Below, piece after piece: positions 1 to 10,090 of a stretch of DNA of 64,000 nt; position 1 is the first letter of the stretch, and each line of letters begins with the position of its first letter. A program made the translations under genes and the position numbers. The stretch comes from Blasia pusilla (lineage: Eukaryota; Marchantiophyta; Marchantiopsida; Blasiales), in NCBI GenBank assembly GCA_050084515.1, contig CM114271.1, forward strand, positions 22,134,001 through 22,198,000, written 5' to 3'. The notes beneath the pieces were generated by a model. It searched no databases and was not told the DNA's origin. It saw nothing but the letters and a program-made list of their open reading frames with translations.

Positions 1-1076
1 AGGCAATTTTTAGGGTTAAATTGTTCAAACCCTAAACCAGCCGCCACACCGGAGGCGGCCGTCGTTGTCATAGTCACCATCAATGGTCAATGGTCAATCA
101 TCACTGTTGACGGTCAATTGTTACCATCAACGGTCTGTCGTCACCATCAACGATCAACCGTGACCGTCAACAGTCCACCGTCCAGCGTTGTTGTCCCCTA
201 GCGCTGCTCAAAGCTGCATTCAGACGTTGTCCACCCTTTGGTTGCCATTGCCGCCATTACAAAGTGGAGGGTCTTCCACGACCACCGTTGATTCTATGAC
301 TTGCGCCGCCTCTACCTACTTTGGTTTGGCCGCCACCGTCATCGCAATTTGGTCATCAACTAGTGATGGCCGGTGACCTCGGATTATGGTGTTTGAGTTT
401 TCATTTCATGTTGCTATGTTGGGATTGGTAGCCGCTCGACGATAATCGAGTACCGTGCGGTGACGCCCGTAGCCGCAACGCGCCGCCAATTTCCGCGCCA
501 TGCCGCATGTGGCCGCACCGCACCGTCTCGATCGCGGAGCTGCTCCTTCACTAAGGTGCAGAGCATGTGAATTGCTGATTCAGGAGGGTATGCCACCAAG
601 TGCCGTGCCCTTTGTAGCCGTTCCGTGCTGCACCGCACCACTGGACCTGCACCGCACATCAAGGAGGTTTGAGCAGCGTCAGTACGAGAGGAGTAAACTT
701 GCTGATTGGAGGAGTTGTCTTCACAACCGAGTTGGGGTGGAGATTTGCAGTTGATGAGGAGCGATATCGACATTATTGTCAAGTTACCCATTATGGTCTC
801 TTAACTTGCAAGTGTGAGGGATTTTTGGATATTGGGAAGTTATTTGGGATATTGGGTTTCGTGTTGATCCTAGTAGCATCGATGACGTATGGTGTTTAGG
901 GGACATAGACGTGCGTGGGATGTCCAGAGTTGAGGATGGTTTATCGATGAGACGATAGATCGGTTGATTTTCCGCACCACGCTACTTATTGCCGCACAAC
1001 ATACGTCTCAATGAGAGAGTGTAGATTGAGTGTCACATGTTTAGTTTGATTACTCACGAGATTGAGAGTGATCGTG
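1..1076 (+). other. Untranslated leader of gypsy element 1
   Basis: No convincing ORF. From about 480 onward the stretch is recognisably similar to the reverse complement of 20000-20720, the leader of element 2 (for example around 655-800), so it is the 5' leader between the primer site and gag. The short ORFs here differ in frame between copies and are chance. Confidence 0.65.
66..186 (+). repeat. Degenerate tandem repeat with GTCACCATCAACGGTCAAT unit
   Basis: About six diverged copies of a roughly 19-25 bp unit built on ACCATCAACGGTCAA and its partial complement TTGACGGTCAA. It lies in the leader of gypsy element 1. A function is not evident. Confidence 0.6.
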
Positions 1077-2640
1077 TGAGAGGGGCACGAGGGCCATCAC
1101 GGCCTCCTTTCGGGATTTTGAGAGCCAAGGTAGTGGACCTGAGAGTAGCTATGGAGGGTTTACCCGGAGTGGTGCGAGGTTTCGAGGGTCTCCACGTGAG
1201 AGACCACTTGGATCTCCTTCTGTGTTGTCTTCTGACAAGAGTGAGCGTGTAGAGGAGTGTGTTAGTGATCCACCGTACACTTTGAGTGGTCCTACCAGTT
1301 GGGCATACGAGATGGAGGACCACGCAGATTTTTGGATGTTGTAGGCACTATAGAGCTACACGACTTGATTGTGGAGTTTAGGAGTTGGTGTGACTTACAA
1401 CGGGCTAGGAACTCTAGCGAGTTCAACCCCGTTTAGAGCATGGAACGGTATGTTCTAGAATTTAGAGGGGGCGCCCATGGACGATTACCATGAGTTCTCC
1501 CACAGATATGCCCATGAGGTTGAGGCATGGCAACTCTACTATGACCCACAATATGTGTCATAGACGGATCGGTTTCCAGATGAGGAGGAGGAGTCAGGAG
1601 AGGCTACTTCCTCTTCCACTAGTGATGTTTTAGGAGGGGTCAGTCGCACAAGAGCAGTTGGACCATCTAGTTGGGTTCGTCCCAAGTTCAACCGCGTGGT
1701 TCAGTTCCTTGTTGAGTTGAGGGCGAGCTACTAGAGGGTACGGACGGAGAAGTTACAGAGCATCCACGACTTCTAGAGGCGTGCGGGTAAGAGTTTGCGT
1801 GAGGTTTACACTCGCTTGCGCCGGTTGATCAACGTCACTCAAGGGTGACGGAGGCTTAGGCTATCCAATCATGGTACGGGATGTTGGACTGTGTGGACAC
1901 GGGTGCGGGAGAGGGTGCTTCTGATGAACACCTCCCCTACTTTGAGAGATGTTCTTAGGACCACCAAGAACATTGAGTGCAACATGGCGGAGGAGAGCGT
2001 AGCTACCATGGGTTCTGGGCGAGAGCAGTCACGATTGTCTGCACCACCTGTTCAGCAACGTGGACTCCGAGATAGGTTGATTGTGGCACCACGAGCTTAG
2101 GGAGGATACTGGGAGGCCATGCCACAGAGACTTGCGCTTTCATATGCGGCTTAGCAGCAGCCATCATCTGGTGGAGCCCATCATCAACGCGATTGCACTC
2201 GTCAGGGTCATGGACGTGTGCCTCAGCATGGAGGAAGAGATGGTGTTGCACTAGGAGGTTATAAGTGTGACTATTTTAAGAGGTATGGTCATACACGCGC
2301 CAGGTATTTCAGTTTACATCCTGAGTTACATCCGGACCGAGGGCCAGAGAGGGCACCAGAGCGAGTTGCTGGTCCGGGTGGGGCCAGAGGTCGTGCACCA
2401 GGTGATCCCGTTGGGGGACAAGGAGATGGAGTTTCCCAATAGGGTGGTGGAGCTGCGCGTGGAGGAGGTAGAGTCCCACCACCTAGACGTGTCGAGGGAG
2501 ACGCCAAGCGTGAGGCTGGGATGGCTGCTGAGATACAGCAGCTACACGAGCAGATTTTGGCTATGGCATTGAGGTTACCCGATGTCGGATCCGTGGCGTT
2601 GACATCATATGGAGCAGCTAGAGACATGGAGGATCCTGGT
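1077..2640 (+). pseudogene. Gypsy element 1 gag (broken)
   Basis: Structural Gag polyprotein of the retrotransposon. Frame pieces match Gag of elements 2 and 4: a basic start around 1077, the conserved SGPTSWAYEMED-like stretch near 1290, MDDYHEF near 1480, and a RTEKLQSIHDF...LREVYTRLRRLIN-like segment at 1740-1830. A nucleocapsid tail with zinc-knuckle remnants follows at about 2165-2330 and an arginine/proline-rich tail after it. Several TAG stops stand where element 2 has CAG, at 2098-2100 and 2152-2154. It cannot make a full protein. The assignment rests on homology between copies and on gag-like order. Confidence 0.7.
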
Positions 2641-3265
2641 TGGATGTGCGGGGTTGGCTAAATGGAGGCCGTCGTAGTTGTGACGTGTGGAGCAGCTCCA
2701 AAGTGGGATCCATAGCGAGGGGAAGCCAGGAAACACACTAGGCTTCCTCAGTCTTTCACGTTGTCTGAGGCGATGAGGACCCCATCAATGGGTCTTGATC
2801 AGAGTTCCTGGAGAGTTGGTGATTTTGTTGGTGTGCAGGCATAGAGAGTGATGGCAGAAGCGAGTGCGACTACTCCTATTGCTGATGCTTAGGAGGGGCA
2901 TGTGTCCAACAAATTGTTAAGGGCGGCCACCGTTGTGTATCGAACTCCTTTATTTTTTGCTTCCGATGTTACCACGTTGGGAGGTACGCCCGCCGAGGTT
3001 TTTCGGCTGGCCGGTACGCTATGTGAGTGTGGAGTTCGAGTTCCTATATCACGTTCAGAGGTGATTGCAGAGGAGATGATGGACCTGCCCTTGGAGCCGA
3101 TGCTTGGGCCGTCCACGTCAGATTCATGGGAGGCTGAGGCACTGAGCATGTGCAAACCGCGTGGAGCGAGACATTTGCACTAGAGTGTGACGGGTCACAG
3201 GAACCCAAGGTAGGCAGGAGTGCTGCTATGACCCCTTTGGACACCATCTCGATTGTGTGGTGCAT
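2641..3265 (+). pseudogene. Gag-protease linker of element 1; protease deleted
   Basis: The stretch resembles the protease N-terminal region of element 4 (reading AATVVYRTPLFFASDVTTLGG, then RLAGTLCECGV). In element 4 an aspartic protease with LLDSGAQ follows. Here the sequence jumps from about 3175 straight to the methyltransferase lead-in (ETFALECDGSQEP), so the roughly 0.8-0.9 kb protease domain is missing. A TAG at 2890-2892 replaces a CAG found in element 2. Confidence 0.6.
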
Positions 3266-4250
3266 CCCACAGAAGGGCATTCGGGTGTTGGATCTCTTTG
3301 GAGGGATCAACACTAGGTTAGCTGTTGTTTTGCACGTTGGAGTGCACATTCAGCAGAACCTCTATGTGGAGATTGATGATGTTGCGAGGCGCTTCACTTC
3401 ACCATGTTGAGTTGTTACGCCTCCATTTTCCCGACTTGTTGTTTGCGTCCACCATTCAGGGTTACCAGAGTTCTCTACCAAGGGACATTTCATTGTTGGG
3501 GGTGCAGGACTTGGATCGGGTAGGGACCATAGACTTGGTCATTGCTGGTTGGCCGTGTCAGGGCCAATCGAGTGATGGACGAGGTAGCGGGTTAGCTGAC
3601 ACTCGGTCGAGGTTATTTAGGGAGATGATGCGGATCTTGCGATATTTACAAGTGCATCAGTCTCATTCTCCAACATACATTTTGGAGAATGTGCCAATTT
3701 TGGGCAATTTGAGGTCCTGTGCGGTGACGAGTGCACATCAAGTGCGCGCATGGATCGGCCCAATAGCGTTGTTAGATGCGGCGAGTGTGGGTTCACGAGC
3801 ACAACGCCCGCATCTTTGGTGGACCAACTTGGTACCACATGAGGTATTGCGGAGGGCTTATGCGAGAGTGGAGCGTCCCTTGGTGGATTCTATATTGGAT
3901 CCGGGCCATCGATCACAGGCAGTAAGGCATGATGATCGACCGTCGTTGACTGAGGTCAACAAGATTGGCATGCCACGAGCCGCCTTTCCTTTCACATTGG
4001 TGAGTTTTCCCGCTTCCTATGCATTCAAGGAGGCTGGACCTAGCTTGCTTTGGGATGACTAGGTATAGAGGTTGGTGGAGCCCAATGACGATGAGCGAGA
4101 GCAAGCGATGGGATTCCCCACAAGAGTCACTATCGAAGGTATCACGACGTCATGTCTTGGATCAAGCAATGGACTTGAACTGCTTGACATGGATTTTCAG
4201 CTTGGGAGTAGCTGAGCGACTTCATTTGAGGATGCGATAGATCACAAAAG
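3266..4250 (+). pseudogene. DNA cytosine-5 methyltransferase domain in gypsy pol (element 1)
   Basis: AdoMet-dependent C5-cytosine methyltransferase of the DNMT3/bacterial M5C fold, which would methylate DNA cytosines. Motifs in canonical order: motif I VLDLFGGIN at 3284-3310 (AdoMet binding); motif IV GWPCQGQS at about 3549-3572 with the catalytic cysteine in PCQ; LFREMMRIL; motif VI ILENVP at 3679-3696; motif VIII-like GSRAQRPHLWWTNL near 3789-3832; DNMT3-like DEREQAMGFP at 4090-4119; and a terminal LDQAMDLNCLTWI-like motif IX/X from about 4158. The main open stretch runs to 4062. A frameshift near 3405 separates motif I from the rest, and TAG stops at 4060, 4066 and 4238 break the 3' end. 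It sits between the lost protease and RT, as in elements 2 and 4. The C-terminal signature resembles DNMT3, whereas PCQ rather than PCN is more like other C5 enzymes. Family is sure, subfamily is not. Confidence 0.88.
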
Positions 4251-6030
4251 TTACGTTGGTGAGCCCCATGCCTACCAATACGGTTGAGGCAATGGCTGGG
4301 GGCGAGACCCGAGGAGATTGACACACCATGGGTGATCGGGAGAGACACCCTTGGACTTCTTGAGATGTTTTGCAGGTATGCCAGGAGATGATAGCCACAA
4401 CATCAAGCGTGGTTCGGAGTACCGCACGTGGAGAGGGGAGTTCTATTGTCTGAGACGGGGTTGCATCATAGCAACCACCGACATCCGCGCCGAAGAGTCC
4501 TATCGTAATCACGAAGGAGACTTGGGATCCAGATATGGGCCCTAAGTTGACGAGAGGAGAGCGGCGTCGAATATACCAATTCCTTAGAAGTTATAGGAGT
4601 TGTTGTGCATTTAGTATGCATGATTTGGGTACACTAAAGGGTCTAGGGATCCGCATTGAGTTGTTGAGTGACACGCCGATATTCTAATGACCCTAAGGTA
4701 TAGTGACATGGAGAGGACTCTGATTCATAGTAGGAGCCAAGACTTGGTTGGATCAAGACTAGTGAAGATGTTGCATGGAGAGTATGCATCTGCCACTGTC
4801 ATGCCCGCTAAGAAGGATGTGCATGGCAATTCAACGGATAGGCGAATGTGTGGAGATTACCGACCTTTCAATCGGCAGACAAAGGCCGATAGGTATGCCA
4901 TGCCCAGCCCTGAGGAGATCTTTGATGTTATTCGGCATGCAAAGGTCTTCAGTTCCTTGGATTTGCAAGCCGGATACCATCAACTGCCTATCAGATTTGA
5001 GGGCAGGCAGAAGACGGCATTTTGGGGCATCGATCCTCACAGGAAGGATTGTTTGTACCAGTGGCGGTTCTTACCATTCGGGTTAAAAGAACGCCCCGAT
5101 TGAGTTTCAGAGGGTCATGGATAGGATCTTGGCAGGTCTGGATTTTGCTAGGTGTTATATTGATGACATCGTAATCTTTAGCGCCAAGGTTGAGGAGCAT
5201 GAGCGACATCTAGAGGAGGTATTTCGACAATTGCAGTTACATGGGCTGAAGCTAAATCCAAGAAAATTCAAGTTCTTCTACGACCAGATTGAGTACTTGG
5301 ATCATACGATATACCTTGGGAGCCTTGGTGTGCAACATACAAAGGTAGAGGCTATTTCACACATTCCACGCCCTACAAATGTGAGTCGAGTTCGTGCATT
5401 CATGGGATTGGCAAACTTCTATCGACTATAGTCAAAGGTTTCAGTTTGATTGCGAAGCCGCTAACCTTGATGACCAAGGTGGATCAAGAGTGGCACTAGG
5501 GGATGAGCAAGAGAGAGCATTTCAAATGCTCAAGGACACATTGACGTCCGCGCCCATATTGAGGAGCCCGATCAAGGGTCGTCCTTTCCAGTTGCATACC
5601 GATTGGAGCATGTTGGGGCTTTGAGCCGTGCTCACCCAGCATGACGATAATGGTAGAGAGTTTGTGGTGGCTTATGCTAGTCACTTGAAAAACGCTGTAG
5701 AGATGAAGTATAGCTTGTATCAGGGTGAGTGCTTGGCTGCAATGTGGGTTGTCGTACATTTCAGATGTTATCAATTCGGCAATCACTTTACCATCATTAC
5801 TGACCATCAGCCACTTAAGTGGTTGATGCAGTCCAACAAGCTTACGGGGAAGCTTACAAGGTGGGCCCTTTTGTTGTAGGAGTATGACTTCCAGGTGGTG
5901 CATACACCTGGGACGCAGATGGTTTGAGCCGTAACCCATGCCTGAGTCAGCGAGATGCAACTAGAGCTCCTTGGCATGGTGAGAGTGATGAGGAGTTGGT
6001 GCCAGGATGGCATGTGTCAACCTATTTGGG
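4251..6030 (+). pseudogene. Gypsy element 1 reverse transcriptase and RNase H (broken)
   Basis: A linker (4251-4680) leads into a Ty3/gypsy RT. Visible motifs are ATVMPAKKD near 4795, MCGDYRPFNRQTKADRYAMP at 4846-4905, SSLDLQAGYHQLPI near 4950, FLPFGLKE near 5070, and the catalytic RCYIDDIVIFS near 5150-5182. The tail FKFFYDQIEYLDHTIYLGSLGVQ and the AFMGLANFYR thumb motif follow. RNase H follows with FQLHTDWSMLGL near 5590 and the TDHQPLKWLMQ motif near 5800. A frameshift near 5095 and stops near 5430 and 5624 split it into several frames. Copies of element 2 (minus) and element 4 (minus) carry the same motifs. Confidence 0.85.
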
Positions 6031-7170
6031 CTTGTAAGTTATGGAGAGCGAGATTGCGGAAACTTTGATGGCGAGGTCTGATGGAGAGTCCTTAGAGGCC
6101 GGTAAGGAGACGACACGTGGCCGAGACATTCACGACGATGGAGTGGTCTTGGAGTACCTGCGTACTGACAACGTCGCAAGCACAGTGGATTCTAGAGAAC
6201 GGGATCGGATCCTACAAGGAGCCAGACGGTTCCGGTGGGAGGACACACATGTGTTGCAAGTGTGGGAGGATGGTAGAGTGCGTGTAGTGCCTCATCCTTC
6301 GTATCCTCCCACCAGAACCAAAGGCCTTAGACACTCCAACTCCACAGTTGCATCCACTTCCGATCATGGGTTTAGGTTATAGATGGTCAAGCACTTCTAG
6401 AAATGGATAGAGTTGGTTGCATTTCCTGACAAAGCAAGTGAGGGAGTTTCGTATGCCTTCCTAGATCGAGTGTTGAGTCATTACATCACACCAACTTGAG
6501 GTGTTGACAGACCAAGGTACAAAGTTCCACGTGGAGTTTCAGGCCTTGTGTGATCAGGCACTGATGGACCACCGCACTACTTCGCGAGATCATCCTGAGG
6601 CGGATGGACTAGCGGAGCGGGTTGTGCAGACAGTGAAGAGAGGACTACGCAAGTGTGGCTTGTAGCGAGGTTACCTCGGAGATTGGGACCTTCAGTTGCC
6701 GTGGTTGGCGATGGGATACAGATTCAGCAGGCAAGCATCCTTAGCGTCTTTCTCACCGTACTTGTTGCTTTATGGCCAAGAGCCAGATTTACCAGCGGCC
6801 ATTTGTCGAGATACTAGTGAGGTGTTGAAGCTTGATGACTCTGATGTATGGATGCGAGCATGTTCTGAGAGGGCTGAGTTGTTTCGGAGAGTGATGCCCA
6901 TGGCGTTTGAGAACTTGGCAATTGCGCAACACCAGGATACGTTGAGGTATGCGACTATTCAGGGAGGTGGTTATCAGCCTACTATCCGCGGGTTTCATCA
7001 GGGAGACTATGTCTACTTGCAGCAGACGGAACCCACAACCTTGGATGTGATTGCAGGGCACACCATCTTGAGAGTGCGTGAGGTTTTGCCATTCGATGTT
7101 CTCTTATTGGAGGGACGCGATGGTATGGTTTGGAAGGACCATGTGCGTAATTGTGCATCATGTCATCTTT
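6031..7170 (+). pseudogene. Gypsy element 1 integrase (broken)
   Basis: DDE integrase that would join cDNA to the genome. After a linker (6040-6310, shared with element 3), the zinc-binding HHCC part seen in elements 3 and 4 is deleted here. The core resumes with KWIELVAF near 6400 and a degraded D-containing centre (VLTDQGT-like, with shifts near 6500). The catalytic glutamate region ADGLAERVVQTVKRG is at 6602-6645, followed by FSPYLLLYGQEPDLP at 6750-6792. The C-terminal part HQGDYVYLQQ...VREVLPFDVLLLEGRDG...WKDHVRNC at 6990-7150 resembles a gypsy integrase tail. Stops and shifts interrupt the core. There is no chromodomain. Confidence 0.8.
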
Positions 7171-7365
7171 CGAACATTGAGGTTATAGTTGATCCGAGCT
7201 TAGCAATAGTTCTTGCAGGATTGCGGTGTATGTTGTGTGGTTTCGCCTGTGGTGCAGCTACTATGCTAGTCTATGATGGGTGTTCGAGAGGATGGCATAT
7301 GACATGTTTGACGCCAACTCTCACTAGGGTTCCTTAGGGACGATGGATGTGTCCCAGATGTACAT
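7171..7365 (+). pseudogene. C-terminal PHD-type zinc finger of gypsy polyprotein (element 1)
   Basis: The reading frame continuing from integrase shows CMLC...LVYDGC...GWHMTCLTP...VP-stop-GRWMCPRC, ending at a TAG after CPRCT. Cys-x2-Cys, a second metal pair (one Cys mutated to Tyr in this copy), Trp-His-x2-Cys and Trp-x-Cys-Pro-x-Cys match the C4HC3 pattern of PHD fingers, which commonly bind histone H3 tails. One in-frame TAG (7336) lies inside it. The same module appears in elements 3 and 4. Its position at the end of the polyprotein is where chromoviruses carry a chromodomain, so a targeting role is plausible but inferred. Confidence 0.75.
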
Positions 7366-7529
7366 AGAGTAGGTAGTTCCGACTTCTACATTCTGAATTG
7401 TGTCAAGAAGGCGACTAACGATGGGGCCACATGAGCACCCGACCTTCTTGCTCTTAGCGTCCGAGAGATGTATATCATGGTAGGTAGGGATAGATGGTTA
7501 TCTGGAGTTAGCGGGACCTAACCACCAAC

Positions 7530-7540
7530 TAGGGGGGCGA
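7530..7540 (+). promoter_or_regulatory. Polypurine tract of element 1
   Basis: TAGGGGGGCGA lies immediately before the B1 repeat. Matching tracts stand in the same place in element 3 (about 25920) and element 4 (34055-34066, minus). This marks where plus-strand DNA synthesis would start, and so the start of U3. Confidence 0.6.
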
Positions 7541-7543
7541 TTG

Positions 7544-7667
7544 GAGATATTTTGGTACTTCTTGTCTCATTGTTTGGATGCCATGAGTTACCATGGGATT
7601 GTGTGTGTTTGTGTGTGTGTTCGGTGACAGCGATGTATGTTGTGTAGCGATGTGTGTACGCACGACA
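7544..7667 (+). repeat. Split repeat B1 of element 1
   Basis: A roughly 124-bp segment (GAGATATTTTGGTACTTC to GCACGACA) that recurs at 8191-8314 as B2. It is separated from A2 by the two bases AC, giving the junction GACA-AC-TGTC. Confidence 0.8.
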
Positions 7668-7669
7668 AC

Positions 7670-8314
7670 TGTCACGTCTTTTAGGATAGATGGGTGAGAT
7701 CTAGTAGAGTGCGCTTGTGAGTAATGGAAGACGTGCTCAGTAGGTTGAGGATGACTTGTTGAGGCCCCGAGAAACCTGAGCGAGCAGGTTTCCCCTTCGT
7801 TTCGGCTGATTTGGAGCCATATTGAGGAACTTACTATTTTAGGTAAGTTCCATTTTGAGTATATGAACGACTTGATATTTTTGGTAAGTGACCCTTGACC
7901 TTCTACATCAGGTCAAGAGCCAAGGAGGTGACTTGAGAGCGTAGGTTACCATGGAGAGAGCTTGGGAGAGGGGAGGGGTATACCTCAAGGAGAGAGAGCT
8001 TGAGAGCTCATTCTCTCTTTGTTGAACCTCTTGGCATGAGGCAGCGGAGCTATGGTCTTGCTTGCCTTGTGTGTGTAATCCAAGCCTCATATTAGGAGAG
8101 TGGGTTTAGTTTGACATTGACAGACAAATGTGATAATGCACACATATGAGAACTATAGTGTTGTGAGAGAGATTTGATCTTATTTTATTCGAGATATTTT
8201 GGTACTTCTTCTCTTGTTGTTTGGATGCCATGAGTTAGCATGGGATCGTGCGTGTTTGTGTGTGTGTTCGTTGACAGTGATGTATGTTGTGTAGCGATGT
8301 GTGTGCGCACGACA
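7670..8314 (+). repeat. 3' LTR unit (A2+B2) of element 1
   Basis: The unit starts TGTCACGTC and ends CGCACGACA (TG...CA). A2 is 7670-8190 and B2 is 8191-8314. A2 matches the 5' repeat of element 2 (21537-22046, minus) and A2 of element 3 (26059-26570). A TATA-like GGGTATACC stands near 7976, followed about 30 bp on by CTCATTCTCTCTTTGTTG, the predicted RNA start. Confidence 0.8.
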
Positions 8315-9850
8315 TGCACGTACTCCAAGACCACTCCATCGTCGTGAATGTCTCAACCACTTGTCATCTCCTCACCGGCCTCTGGATCTAAGGACTCTCC
8401 ATCAGACCTCGCTATCGAAGTCTCAATAATCTGGCTCTCCATAGCCAACAAGCCCAAATAGGCTGAGGCATGCCATCTTGGCACCAACTCCTCATCACTC
8501 TCTCCATACCAACGAGCTCCAATCACATCTCGCTGACTCGGGCACGGGTTACGGCTCAAAATATCTGCATCTTGGTTGAACGTCCTAGATCTATGCACCA
8601 CTTGGAAGTCATACTCCTACAACAAAAGAGCCCATCTCACAAGCTTCCCTGTAAGCTTGTCGGACTCCATCAACCAATGGTTGATGATCAGTAATGATGG
8701 TAAAGGGGTTGCCGAATAAATAACACCTCAAATGTGCAACAACCCACGGTGCAACCAAACACTCACTCTCATACGAGCTATACTTTGTCTTTGCAGCGTT
8801 GTTTGAGCGACTAGCGTAAGCCACCATGAACTCTCTACCATCATCGTCATGCTTGATTAGCACAGCTCCAAGCCCCAACATGTTCCAATCGGTATGCAAT
8901 TGGAAATGACGTCCCTTGATTGGTCTCCTCAATATGGGCGCGGACGTCAATCTGTCCTTGAGAAACTCAAATGCTCTCTCTTGCTCATCTGCCCAATGCC
9001 AATCCGGATCCACCTTGGTCAGCAAGATTAGCGGCTTCGGAATCGAAGTGAAACCCTTGACATACCGTCGATAGAAGTTTGCCAATCCCATGAATGCATG
9101 AACTCGACTCACATTTATAGGGCGTGAAATGCGTGAAATAGCCTCTACCTTTGTCTGCTCCACACCAAGGCCACCTTGGTATATCGAATGACCTAGGGAC
9201 TCAATCTCGTCGTAGAAGAACTTGCACTTGCCTAGATGTAGCTTTAGCCCATGTAACTACAATCGTCGAAACACCTCCTCTAGATGTCGCTCATGCTCCT
9301 CAACCGTGGCGCTAAAGACTACGATGTCATCAATATACCTAGCAACATCCAGACCTGCCAAGATCCTATCTATGACCCTCTAAAACTGAGCCGGGGTGTT
9401 CTTTAACCCAAATGGTAAGAACCACCTGTGGTACAAACAATCCTTCCCGTGAGGATCGATGCCCCAAAATGCCATCTTCTGCCTATCCTCCAATCTAATA
9501 GGCAGCTAATGGTATATATCCGGCTCGAAGATCTAACAAACTGAAGACCTTTGCATGCCCAATAGCATCAAAGATCTCCTTAGGGGTGGGCATGGCATAC
9601 CTATCGGACTTTGTCTACCGATTGATAGGTCGGTAATCTCCACACATCCCCCTATCTATCTAGTTTCCATGCACATTCTTCTTGGCCGACATGATAGTGG
9701 CAAATGCATACTCTCCATTCGAGATCTCCACTATCTTGCTCCAACCAAGTCCTGGCTCCTACTCTGAATCAAAGCCCTCTCCATGTCACTATATTTGTAA
9801 GGTTGTGGAAAGAACGGCGTATCGCTCGACAACTCAATGCGGATCCCTGG
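8315..9850 (-). pseudogene. Gypsy element 2 RT and RNase H (broken)
   Basis: The minus strand reads RT motifs (PAKKNVHGN near 9680, DYRPINR near 9610-9640, YIDDIVV near 9325-9345, GGLGVEQTKVEAI near 9150). AFMGLANFYRRYVKGF (about 9050-9100) and an RNase H part (FQLHTDWNMLGLGAVLIKHDD near 8870-8920, TDHQPL near 8680) follow. The longest open piece is 8609-9163. Frameshifts and stops occur around 8650, 9260 and 9390. The left end continues into a linker that matches 6040-6180 of element 1. Confidence 0.8.
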
Positions 9851-10090
9851 ACCCTTCAGCATACCCAAATCATGAATACTAAATGCAAAACAACTCCTAT
9901 AACTCCTAAGGAACTAGTGTATCCGACACCGTCTCCTCTTGTTAACTTAGGGCCCATATGTGGCTCCCAAGTCTCCATTGAGACTACGGTAGGACTCTCC
10001 GGTTTGGATGTTGGTGGTTGCTATGGTGCAACCCCATCTCGGACAATAGAACTCGACTGCTCCCCTGCAACCAACTACAAACTTTGATCT

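Larger units (their letters stand above)
1..8314 (+). mobile_element. Gypsy element 1 (5' end off window), methyltransferase-bearing
   Basis: Ty3/gypsy retrotransposon in plus orientation. It holds a leader, gag, a cytosine-5 methyltransferase, RT/RNase H, integrase and a PHD finger, then a polypurine tract and the terminal arrangement B1-A2-B2. The 5' repeat lies left of the window. The element ends with GACA at 8314 and abuts minus-strand RNase H/integrase-side sequence of element 2, so it was inserted into element 2. It has many in-frame stops and frameshifts, and the aspartic protease segment is deleted. Its order agrees with elements 2 and 4. Confidence 0.85.

Noticed and set aside
3266-4250. 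Host DRM-type methyltransferase gene fragment captured once
   Set aside because: Motif order is canonical and not DRM-rearranged, and the domain recurs at the same pol position in three elements.
4687-5103. Independent RT-only gene
   Set aside because: It is flanked by methyltransferase and RNase H/integrase frames of the same retrotransposon and broken by a frameshift.
7544-8314. A local 120-bp tandem duplication explaining the B1/B2 repeats in element 1 alone
   Set aside because: Elements 3 and 4 have the same B-A-B layout with different sequence in element 4, so it is a family trait and not a local duplication.
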